Positions 1-6,498 of a DNA stretch of 6,541 nt are shown here, piece after piece. The DNA is from an uncultured Flavihumibacter sp. Lineage in GTDB: Bacteria; Bacteroidota; Bacteroidia; Chitinophagales; Chitinophagaceae. Numbering within the stretch: position 1 is the stretch's first letter; each line of letters begins with the position of its first letter. The stretch lies in contig CAMLPA010000190.1 of assembly GCA_946481605.1 (NCBI GenBank), forward strand, positions 1 to 6,541, given 5' to 3'. The notes beneath the pieces were generated by a model, which had not been told where the DNA came from, made no database searches, and saw only the letters and a list, made by a program, of their open reading frames with translations. Made by a program: the position numbers and the translations under genes.

Positions 1-1
1 C

Positions 2-916
2 TCATTTGAATATGGTGATATCTTTCATGTAAATGATCGAAATATAGCTGGCAATCCAAAGGAGCAGGGTAACCTGGATGAATCGGTCTTTGTAAAGGAT
101 CTTAGTTGGAGAACCGGAGTCGGCGGATACGTAAATGATTTGTAAATATCGCATAATTCCGGCTAAAACAAAAAGGCAGGTGTAATAAAGACGGTAAGTT
201 CCCATCCTTTCTTCTACTTCCGGCGACATGGTGTACATGAAATAAGCCACTACAATTACAGAGCATACGAGTGCCAGCAGTGTGTTCATGAAGTCGAGGG
301 AGTACCCTTTGATGGCTTTGCGCATATCGGTGCCTGAACTGAGTTTCAGCAGGATGTCATCCCTCCGTTTTCCGATGGCCATAAAGAGCGCGAGCAGGAA
401 TACCATGATGATGATCCATTCTGAAAGCGGGATAAATGAGATAACGGAGCCGGCTTTTATGCGCAGTACAAAACCAATGGCTACCAGCACAATATCCAGT
501 ATGGGAATATTTTTTAGTCCGAAGGAGTAGCCCAGGTTGATGAGGAAATAAATGCCCAGGATAAAAGCGAATTTGTCGCGCACAAACCAGGCCAGGGTAA
601 AGCCACCGGCCAGCAGGATGAAAAAGATAACCAGTGCCATATTGGGGGATACGGCGCCTGAAGCCAGGGGGCGTTTGCATTTCACAGGGTGCTTCTTGTC
701 ATCTTCCCGGTCCCGGTAATCATTCAATATATAGATAGCGCTTGCTACAGCGGAAAACGCGAGGAAGCCCAGGAAGATCCGGTACATCACCGGGAAATTG
801 AAGAATTCTCCTGCAAAGAAAACCGGAATATAAAGGAACAGGTTTTTGGCCCAGTCTTTCGGTCTTAATAGTTTCAGATATGCCACTGGTAAGAGTTTGA
901 GCGCCAAAATACACAC
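2..916 (-). CDS. UbiA-family prenyltransferase, decaprenyl-phosphate phosphoribosyltransferase-like
   Basis: An integral membrane protein of the UbiA superfamily, about 304 aa and very hydrophobic, with roughly nine membrane segments as usual for the family. Residues 65-73 read NDYRDREDD, the first Asp-rich Mg/diphosphate-binding motif, followed by HPxKxKRPLASG (76-87). The second conserved stretch is YSFGLKNIPILD (130-141) with LRIKAGS (151-157), and GKRRDD lies at 182-187. This combination, together with an N-terminal LRPKDWAKN, is typical of DPPR synthases, which transfer phosphoribose from PRPP to polyprenyl phosphate. It fits these better than ubiquinone or menaquinone prenyltransferases. 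The stop TGA is at 4..2, so the 3' end is complete. The start is uncertain: 916 is GTG with no evident ribosome site. In-frame TTG at 904 or GTG at 883 (giving MAYLKLLRPKDW) would match family N-termini better. It is transcribed divergently from the GT-C-like gene. Family is confident; the exact acceptor and donor are inferred. Confidence 0.85.
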   Translation of the reverse strand: MCILALKLLPVAYLKLLRPKDWAKNLFLYIPVFFAGEFFNFPVMYRIFLGFLAFSAVASAIYILNDYRDREDDKKHPVKCKRPLASGAVSPNMALVIFFILLAGGFTLAWFVRDKFAFILGIYFLINLGYSFGLKNIPILDIVLVAIGFVLRIKAGSVISFIPLSEWIIIMVFLLALFMAIGKRRDDILLKLSSGTDMRKAIKGYSLDFMNTLLALVCSVIVVAYFMYTMSPEVEERMGTYRLYYTCLFVLAGIMRYLQIIYVSADSGSPTKILYKDRFIQVTLLLWIASYISIIYMKDITIFK

Positions 917-1004
917 AATTCATTAAAAGTTATAGCGTTTTAGCTGGAACAGTGTGATTATTTTTAATAAGTTTACAAATACAACTCCCTGTAAAACAAC
1001 TTTT
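917..1004. promoter_or_regulatory. Divergent intergenic region between prenyltransferase and GT-C-like gene
   Basis: This short AT-rich gap must hold the promoters of both flanking divergent genes. On the minus strand TAACTTTT (932..925) matches the Bacteroidota -7 consensus TAnnTTTG at all but the last base and lies just upstream of the prenyltransferase. On the plus strand TAAGTTTA (968-975) is a similar one-mismatch candidate upstream of the ATG at 1005. Neither has a convincing TTTG -33 element at the usual spacing of about 19 bases, so the individual promoter calls are weak. Confidence 0.4.
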
Positions 1005-2615
1005 ATGTTGAAAAAATGGTATGGTTATACCGATATCTTCTTTATCCTTCTTCTGGCCGTAGTTCCGCTCTTCGTTACTTTTCCTTACCGGGTGAATATC
1101 TTTCTATCCTGGGAAGGTGCTTATCGGATAAGTGAGGGCCAGCTTCCCTTTCGTGATTTTGGAACACCCCTGGGTGGCATGTACTGGGTGATTCCCGGCA
1201 TCTTCTTTAAAATCTTCGGTCCGCAGATGGTGAGTCTCATCAAAGCGCAGGTATTCATCAACATCATTTCCGGACTGGCTTTCCGCTCCATCCTGAAGAG
1301 CCTGGACGTACACGCGGGCATCCGGTATATTTCAGTATTGCTGTACTGTATATCCTTTTCCTTCTTTAATTTCTGGCCCTGGTACAACCATTCTGTGATC
1401 GTGTATGAATTCATTGGGCTGGCTTTCCTGTTCAGGTACCTCTCCAATGCAACGGCGCCGCGGGCCTTATTTTTCGCGCTGCTGGGTGGGGTGTTCATGT
1501 TCTTTTCCTTCATGACCAAGCAGGATGGTGGCGCCATGGGATTCCTGATTGGCGCGGCCCTCGCCGCTTACCATGCTTTCACGAATAAGGTGTGGAAGGG
1601 ATTATTGTTGTATGTGACAGGCTTCGTGGCCTTACTGGCATTAGTGATAGCCACACTTGGTCCGAATGGTTTCGGCTACTGGTTCAACCACGGTCAGGCG
1701 CCGCACAGCGCCAGGGTAGTACCCTTCGATCTGCTGGACGAATTTTTTACGGGTTCCGAATGGATCAAGTTTTACCTCGCTATTATCTTTATTTTGATGA
1801 TTCCCCGTTTCAATCGTTTCAAAGATTGGCTGAACGATAAAGGTGAAGTGATGTTCTTCCTCCTCACCATGGCTATTCTGCTGGAGGCGAGCGTGTTCCA
1901 GGTGACCAGTTACACGCCGCCCGATAACAATATTTTCTTCCACAGCTTCGCTTTCGCCTTTATCCTGTACAGGTTAAGCAAGCTGGCTTTGCTGGATTTC
2001 GCGAAACCGCTCACGCTTTTTATTGGTTTTGCCGGCTTAATGCTGTGGTGGAGCGAAGTGTATTGGAAGTACATCCAACGGATCGCCGCAAGGGCGTTGC
2101 CACCCTCAGAGGAAGTGGTTTCCGCCACCGGCGAGAATGTCGTGAACAAGAAAACTTACATGATTCACCCGCCCGCAAAGGATGTTCCCATGGAACAATG
2201 GACGTTCAGTAAGTTGAAAACCCTGGAAAAAATATACATGCCGCAACCTACTGTTGACGGGATTGAAAGGCTTATGAACATGCCGGTACTCAAAAAACAG
2301 GAGCCCAAAGTGCTCAACATGAGTGAACTTACTTCACTCGCAGCAGAAGTGCCTTTCAAGCTGGAGAAGGGCTCCGAATATCCATTATGGTACCACCTCG
2401 GTGTGGGCATGTTCAACAAACAGGCTGCTTTGTTTGAAAGCAAAATCGGGCGGAAAGAATACGACCTGGTATTGTTTGAATACATCCCCACACTCAATAA
2501 CTTTTACCCATTCCGTACCAGAGATAGTTTAAAGGTGCATTACCAATTGGTAGACAGTTTCCTGGCCCCGAGAAGAGGTGATACGCAGGGCATGATTGAA
2601 GTATATACGAAGTAG
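1005..2615 (+). CDS. Polytopic GT-C-like glycosyltransferase with soluble C-terminal domain
   Basis: A 536-aa membrane protein from ATG 1005. The frame stays open back to a GTG at 954, but the extra 17 residues are polar and unconvincing, whereas MLKKWYGYTD leads straight into the first membrane helix (about 10-26). The first loop has SWEGAYRISEGQLPFRDFG (35-53), with acidic E37 and D51. This is the pattern of lipid-linked-sugar-dependent GT-C enzymes of the ArnT/PMT/RgtA type, where an early loop acid is catalytic and an EGxxPYRDF motif is common. About nine to ten further hydrophobic segments run to about residue 357, including a TKQDGG loop (171-176). Residues 361-536 contain no membrane segment and probably form a periplasmic domain ending in VYTK. 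Such enzymes use polyprenyl-phosphate sugars to glycosylate envelope acceptors; acceptor and sugar cannot be read here. It diverges from the DPPR-synthase-like gene and ends at a shared terminator. The family call rests on topology and one motif. Confidence 0.7.
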   Translation: MLKKWYGYTDIFFILLLAVVPLFVTFPYRVNIFLSWEGAYRISEGQLPFRDFGTPLGGMYWVIPGIFFKIFGPQMVSLIKAQVFINIISGLAFRSILKSLDVHAGIRYISVLLYCISFSFFNFWPWYNHSVIVYEFIGLAFLFRYLSNATAPRALFFALLGGVFMFFSFMTKQDGGAMGFLIGAALAAYHAFTNKVWKGLLLYVTGFVALLALVIATLGPNGFGYWFNHGQAPHSARVVPFDLLDEFFTGSEWIKFYLAIIFILMIPRFNRFKDWLNDKGEVMFFLLTMAILLEASVFQVTSYTPPDNNIFFHSFAFAFILYRLSKLALLDFAKPLTLFIGFAGLMLWWSEVYWKYIQRIAARALPPSEEVVSATGENVVNKKTYMIHPPAKDVPMEQWTFSKLKTLEKIYMPQPTVDGIERLMNMPVLKKQEPKVLNMSELTSLAAEVPFKLEKGSEYPLWYHLGVGMFNKQAALFESKIGRKEYDLVLFEYIPTLNNFYPFRTRDSLKVHYQLVDSFLAPRRGDTQGMIEVYTK

Positions 2616-2626
2616 GCTGGATTGCA

Positions 2627-2674
2627 TATAAAAGAAATGGCGCATCATTAAACCGATGCGCCATTTCTTTTATA
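2627..2674. terminator. Bidirectional intrinsic terminator (perfect 20-bp hairpin)
   Basis: Left arm 2627-2646 (TATAAAAGAAATGGCGCATC) is the exact reverse complement of right arm 2655-2674, separated by the 8-nt loop ATTAAACC. The GC-rich inner stem is flanked by A-rich and T-rich outer parts (TTTCTTTTATA), so either strand's transcript gives a hairpin followed by a U-rich tract. It lies 11 bases after the GT-C-like stop at 2615 and 16 bases before the end of the convergent esterase at 2691, exactly where a shared terminator for two converging genes is expected. Confidence 0.92.
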
Positions 2675-2690
2675 ATAATGGAGTTTTCCT

Positions 2691-4052
2691 TTATTGTTTA
2701 ATCACTGACTCCGACCTTGTAAACGTTCCGTTGGTGTATTGAACGATATACCTTCCTTTGGGCAGATTGCCAGCGGAAATGGTAAAAGTCGCCGCGGCTT
2801 CTTTCTTTTCCGCAATAATGTTTTTGATGGTCCTGCCCTGGCTGTCAAGCAGTGAAATCACTACTTTACCGGTTACGGCATCGTTTACGAACAGCTTCAG
2901 TGGTTGTGTTCCTGTGAGTGGGTTTGGTCCTACACGGAAAGAACCTTCGGGCTTAGCCGTTACCTTCATAAGGTTGAAATATTCTTTTTTGCCGGAAAGA
3001 TCTGTTTGAGAGAGCCGGTAGAATACTGTTCCGGAAACAGGGCCGTCGGTAAACGAATAAGCTGTGTTTGCAGCGCCGGTATAAGCTGAAGGGATATCAG
3101 CGAGGTGCGTGAAAGAGATGCCATTGGAAGATTTCTCCAATGTGAAGAAGTTGTTGCCTGTTTCCACCGCAGTGTTCCAGGTAATCAGCACTTCGTTGTT
3201 GTTTTTCAACTGCGCTTCCATACTGTTCAGCACAACAGGGGTAGGTGCGCCAGCGGCGCTGATCCTGTATTGCAGCATCCACTCATAGATGTTCATGCCA
3301 TCTTCTTTAAATGCCGGATCATAGGTTTTGGTCCATGCGTCGTGGGTATCACCTTGCGTTACTGCTGGGAAAATGGTCTTTTTGGGTGTTACTTCCGGGG
3401 ATAACGCATTAATGTAGCTGATGAAGTTATTGGTATTGGAAACCGGTGTGGTTCGGTCGCCATCGTTATGCGTTGCCCAGATATGAAGTTTTGCATCCAC
3501 CATTTTCTCTGCTTTGGAAGATGAGGGAGTGGTAGCTCCGCAAACCGGTACTATTGCTGCTATTTTTACTGCGTTCTGCAGGGAACTGCCTACGAAATCC
3601 CAGGTGGCGCCGCCGCCCATGCTCATGCCTGTGAGGTAAATCCGGCTTTGGTCTACACGATAAGTTCTGGAAGCGTATTCCAGGAGGTTGTTGATATCCG
3701 TATTTGTGGGAGTGGCAGTGAACTGTGGAGATAAAATAATGAAAGAGAAGGTATTTCCATTTACAGTGAAGCTGGTTGGGAACTTGTCTTGTTCAATCAG
3801 AAGTGGAACGCCATATTTCGCCACCAGACCAATCTCCGAAGGCGATCCATTGCCCAACTGCCCACGTCCGTGAATACTGATCAGCAAGGGGTATTGCCGC
3901 GTATTGTTGTTGTAGCCCGCTGGTAAATACTCATAAAAACCCTTTACCTGTGAAGAAATATTCACTTGCTTGGGGGTATGCGTTTGGGCCATTGCTGTGC
4001 CGAAACAAAAAAAGGATAAAACGACTAACCAGGATTGTAAACCTTTGACCAT
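2691..4052 (-). CDS. Secreted alpha/beta-hydrolase esterase with FN3-like and T9SS type A sorting domains
   Basis: The product is 453 aa from ATG 4052. The frame is open to 4169, but the upstream 39 codons precede an obvious signal peptide, so 4052 is chosen; an A-rich AAACAAAAAG leader precedes it. Residues 1-23 form the signal peptide (hydrophobic SWLVVLSFFCFG, then AMAQ). Residues 35-262 are a serine hydrolase: HGRGQLG (61-67) supplies the oxyanion-hole region, GMSMGGG places the nucleophile at S144, the acid is probably D199 in NDGDRTTPV, and H237 in GDTHDAW is the catalytic His. This resembles CE1/PHB-depolymerase-like carboxylesterases (acetyl-xylan, feruloyl or other polysaccharide esters); the substrate is not readable. 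Residues about 273-365 resemble an FN3-like module (ITWNTAVETGNNFFTLEKS, then FYRLSQTDLSG). Residues 371-453 are a type A T9SS sorting domain (VGPNPL, LLDSQGR, NLPKGRYIVQY, SVIKQ), so export by Sec and then across the outer membrane by the Por system is expected. It appears monocistronic. Confidence 0.87.
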   Translation of the reverse strand: MVKGLQSWLVVLSFFCFGTAMAQTHTPKQVNISSQVKGFYEYLPAGYNNNTRQYPLLISIHGRGQLGNGSPSEIGLVAKYGVPLLIEQDKFPTSFTVNGNTFSFIILSPQFTATPTNTDINNLLEYASRTYRVDQSRIYLTGMSMGGGATWDFVGSSLQNAVKIAAIVPVCGATTPSSSKAEKMVDAKLHIWATHNDGDRTTPVSNTNNFISYINALSPEVTPKKTIFPAVTQGDTHDAWTKTYDPAFKEDGMNIYEWMLQYRISAAGAPTPVVLNSMEAQLKNNNEVLITWNTAVETGNNFFTLEKSSNGISFTHLADIPSAYTGAANTAYSFTDGPVSGTVFYRLSQTDLSGKKEYFNLMKVTAKPEGSFRVGPNPLTGTQPLKLFVNDAVTGKVVISLLDSQGRTIKNIIAEKKEAAATFTISAGNLPKGRYIVQYTNGTFTRSESVIKQ

Positions 4053-4339
4053 ATACTTTTTGTTTGATAAGTGTATGGCACGGATGATGCGGGAAATTCC
4101 TAGGATGGAAACGATTACATATAGCAGGCTTACTTTAAAAACCGGGCCAATATCTGAATATTCTAACAATTATGCAAATACGAAACGCAAAATTCTGAAA
4201 ATTAATGTAGAAACATCAATTGGTATACTGTTTTAATATATCCAACGCCCCATTTGGGCAAAAACTTCCCTGTTTAGTTGATGCTTAATATGCGGGAAAT
4301 GAGATTTGTGAAGAAAGAGAACAGGCTATCTTTGCATCC
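4053..4339. other. AT-rich divergent intergenic region between esterase and recG
   Basis: No convincing gene is present. The right end holds the recG promoter, annotated separately. The leftward esterase promoter is not clear: the best minus-strand element is TATTTGC (4180..4174), a shortened relative of TAnnTTTG, which would give a leader of about 115 nt. A weak 4-bp GCCC/GGGC stem sits at 4247-4259. Frames open through this region (a plus-strand 88-codon frame and the upstream extension of the esterase frame) have no credible protein features. Confidence 0.6.
4305..4334 (+). promoter_or_regulatory. Bacteroidota-type sigma-ABfr promoter of recG
   Basis: TTTG at 4305-4308 and TATCTTTG at 4327-4334 are separated by 18 bases. 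This agrees exactly with the Bacteroidota -33 TTTG and -7 TAnnTTTG consensus and is close to its usual spacing of about 19. Transcription would begin near 4340, just where RecG-like coding sequence begins, leaving little or no 5' leader if translation starts upstream of 4412. Confidence 0.7.
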
Positions 4340-4411
4340 ATCGAACGCAACAATTCCATATTATCCACACCCATCGAATACCTCAAAGGTGTTGGTCCGC
4401 TCCGTGCGGAT
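4340..4411 (+). other. recG: Probable N-terminal coding extension of recG lacking a standard start codon
   Basis: Read in the frame of the ATG at 4412, this stretch encodes IERNNSILSTPIEYLKGVGP and then LRAD, running directly into MLKKELQLF. The STPIEYLKGVGP segment is the conserved N-terminus of Bacteroidota RecG proteins, so it is probably translated. The frame is open back to a TAA at 4286, yet holds no ATG, GTG or TTG before 4412. Possible initiators are ATC at 4340 and ATA at 4358. Initiation at 4340 would give a 703-aa protein, close to the usual RecG length of about 700. Confidence 0.65.
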
Positions 4412-6451
4412 ATGCTGAAAAAAGAGCTACAACTGTTCACCTTTAAAGACCTGCTGGAATTTTTTCCTTACCGCCATGTAGACAAAACACAGGTAAAAAA
4501 GATTGCGGAAATCACCCCGGCCACTGATTACATCCAGGTAGCCGGCGTGCTGTACGATATGCAGATCCAGGGCGAAAAGAAAGGCAAACGCCTTACCGCT
4601 TTCCTCAAAGATGGAACCGGAATATTGGAACTGACCTGGTTTCAGGGCATAACATGGGTACAGAAGACGGTGGTGCCGGGACAACAATACCTGGTCTTCG
4701 GCAAAACGGGTTTCTTTATGGGGAAACCACAAATGGTGCATCCGGAACTGGAGGTTTTTTCGCCTGCGGCGAAGGAAGGAAAATCGTTCCTGGAACCTGT
4801 GTATCCCAGCACCGAGAAACTAAAGGCCCGTGGACTGAGTGGGCGCGCCATCTCCAAACTCAGCTTTGAATTGCTGAACAAGGTGCCCGCCACCGAGTTG
4901 AAAGAAAACCTGCCGGAGTCTTTGTTGAAGGAACACCAGTTGATGCCGCGCTATCTGGCTTACCGGAATGCGCATTTCCCGGTAGATGCCGCGCATTTCG
5001 ACGCTGCCATGCGAAGGTTGAAATTTGAAGAGTTTTTCTTCGCGCAGCTTCGGCTGAACCTGGTGAAATCGCAGCGGCACCGTTTCTCACGGGGAGTGGT
5101 ATTCGATAAAGTGGGGGCGCTGTTCAATACGTTCTACCATGAGCATCTTCCTTTCGAATTAACGGGCGCACAGAAGCGCGTACTCAAAGAAATAAGGCAG
5201 GATACGGCCCAGGGCAAACAAATGAACCGTCTGTTGCAGGGCGATGTGGGCAGCGGTAAAACCATTGTGGCCCTGCTTTCCATGCTGCTCGCTGCCGATA
5301 ACGGTTTCCAGGCCTGTCTGATGGCGCCAACAGAAATACTCTCGCGCCAACATTACGAAGGACTCTCAACACTGTTGAGGGAAATGCCGGTGAAAGTTGA
5401 TTTGCTTACTGGAAGTCTGAAAGCGGCCCAAAAGAGAAAAATACTCGCCTCGGTACTTTCGGGAGAAACCAAATTCCTGATCGGCACCCACGCGCTGATT
5501 GAAGACAAGGTGCAATTCAGTAACCTCGGACTGGTAGTGGTGGATGAACAACACCGCTTCGGCGTGGAACAACGGGCGAAACTCTGGAAGAAAGCCACCA
5601 TTCCTCCCCATGTGCTGGTGATGACCGCAACGCCCATCCCCAGAACACTCGCGATGACGGCTTACGGCGACCTGGATTATAGTATTATGGACGAACTTCC
5701 GCCCGGAAGGCAACCCGTGCATACTGTTCACCGTTATGAAGATGCAAGGCCCAGGGTAATGCAGTTCATCCGTGCCGAAATTGATAAAGGCCGACAGGCG
5801 TACATTATTTTTCCGCTGATCGAGGAATCGGATAAACTGGATTACGAGAACCTGATGAAGGGCTACGAAAATGTGAAAGCCTGGTTCCCGGAACCAAAAT
5901 ACTGGATCAGTATGGTGCACGGCCGCCAGCCTGCGGAACAAAAAGAAACCAACATGCAACGGTTTGTGCGCAATGATACTCAGATCATGGTGAGCACCAC
6001 TGTGATAGAAGTGGGGGTGAATGTGCCGAACGCCAGTGTGATGGTGATTGAAAACGCGGAAAAATTCGGACTTTCACAACTGCATCAACTCAGAGGACGT
6101 GTGGGAAGGGGTGCAGAAAAAAGTTTTTGCATACTTTTAACAGGGCTCAAAATAACAAATGACGCCAGGGAACGGTTAACAACGATGTGCAAAACCAACA
6201 ACGGTTTTGAGATCGCCGAAAAAGACCTGGAGTTAAGAGGTCCGGGAGATATTGAAGGCACCCGCCAGAGCGGCGCGCTGAACTTCAAACTGGCCGATAT
6301 CGTACAAGACAAACCCATCCTTGAAATCGCCAAAACTGCTGCGGAGAAAATAGTTGCCGCCGATCCCGAACTGAATTCGGCCGAAAATTTGCTGGTAAAA
6401 GATCACCTGCGATCCCTGAAAGGCAAAACCGAATGGAGTAAGATATCGTAG
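4412..6451 (+). CDS. recG: ATP-dependent DNA helicase RecG
   Basis: RecG is a superfamily 2 double-strand DNA translocase that remodels stalled replication forks and branch-migrates Holliday junctions in the cytoplasm. From ATG 4412 the frame gives 679 aa. The N-terminal part (FPYRHVDKT, then an OB-fold wedge region to about residue 115) binds the branched DNA. Helicase motifs follow in order: LTGAQKRVL; Walker A GDVGSGKT at 277-284; APTEILSRQHY; IGTHALIED; the RecG-type Walker B/DEQH box DEQHRFGVEQR starting at D378; TATPIPRTLAM; STTVIEVGVNVPNA; and QLRGRVGRG (motif VI, ending at 567). The C-terminal translocation (TRG) motif is intact as DLELRGPGDIEGTRQSG at 605-621. The catalytic machinery appears complete and no frameshift is seen. 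Conserved sequence continues upstream of 4412, so this start, although the first standard one, probably truncates the protein by about 18-24 residues. A strong promoter precedes it and no partner gene is cotranscribed in view. Confidence 0.96.
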   Translation: MLKKELQLFTFKDLLEFFPYRHVDKTQVKKIAEITPATDYIQVAGVLYDMQIQGEKKGKRLTAFLKDGTGILELTWFQGITWVQKTVVPGQQYLVFGKTGFFMGKPQMVHPELEVFSPAAKEGKSFLEPVYPSTEKLKARGLSGRAISKLSFELLNKVPATELKENLPESLLKEHQLMPRYLAYRNAHFPVDAAHFDAAMRRLKFEEFFFAQLRLNLVKSQRHRFSRGVVFDKVGALFNTFYHEHLPFELTGAQKRVLKEIRQDTAQGKQMNRLLQGDVGSGKTIVALLSMLLAADNGFQACLMAPTEILSRQHYEGLSTLLREMPVKVDLLTGSLKAAQKRKILASVLSGETKFLIGTHALIEDKVQFSNLGLVVVDEQHRFGVEQRAKLWKKATIPPHVLVMTATPIPRTLAMTAYGDLDYSIMDELPPGRQPVHTVHRYEDARPRVMQFIRAEIDKGRQAYIIFPLIEESDKLDYENLMKGYENVKAWFPEPKYWISMVHGRQPAEQKETNMQRFVRNDTQIMVSTTVIEVGVNVPNASVMVIENAEKFGLSQLHQLRGRVGRGAEKSFCILLTGLKITNDARERLTTMCKTNNGFEIAEKDLELRGPGDIEGTRQSGALNFKLADIVQDKPILEIAKTAAEKIVAADPELNSAENLLVKDHLRSLKGKTEWSKIS

Positions 6452-6490
6452 CTGCATACATTGCAATCTATTTATTAACTTGTAGAAAAG

Positions 6491-6498
6491 TAACTTTG
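6491..6498 (+). promoter_or_regulatory. Possible -7 promoter element downstream of recG
   Basis: TAACTTTG matches the Bacteroidota TAnnTTTG consensus exactly. However, the best upstream partner, TTTA at 6471-6474, is imperfect and only 16 bases away. The element also overlaps the TTG at 6496 that could start the next reading frame, so both calls cannot be fully right. Confidence 0.3.

Noticed and set aside
720..923. A minus-strand frame from ATG 923 overlapping the prenyltransferase start, considered as evidence of a frameshifted N-terminus
   Set aside because: Its translation has no similarity to the UbiA N-terminus, whereas the other frame carries LRPKDWAKN and continues without a break.
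954..1004. GTG 954 as start of the GT-C-like protein
   Set aside because: ATG 1005 begins directly before the first membrane helix; the 17 additional residues are polar, threonine/asparagine-rich and overlap the likely promoter region.
4053..4169. Upstream 39-codon extension of the esterase frame, starting at 4169
   Set aside because: It would place a complete signal peptide (starting at 4052) in the interior of the protein, and the extra residues lie in AT-rich intergenic DNA.
3970..4236. An 88-codon plus-strand frame across the start of the esterase
   Set aside because: It is antisense to the signal peptide region, has no recognisable domain and no promoter or leader of its own.
4247..4259. 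GCCC-CATTT-GGGC hairpin followed by an A run
   Set aside because: The stem is only four base pairs, too short to support a terminator or operator call without further evidence.
4281..4418. A 45-codon plus-strand frame (MLNMREMRF...) whose TGA overlaps the ATG at 4412, resembling a translational-coupling leader
   Set aside because: The likely recG promoter lies inside it, so its ATG would not be on the transcript, and the overlapping frame encodes conserved RecG sequence.
5366..5959. A 197-codon minus-strand frame inside recG
   Set aside because: It is a shadow of the helicase core; the plus frame carries all RecG motifs, and the antisense product shows no domain.
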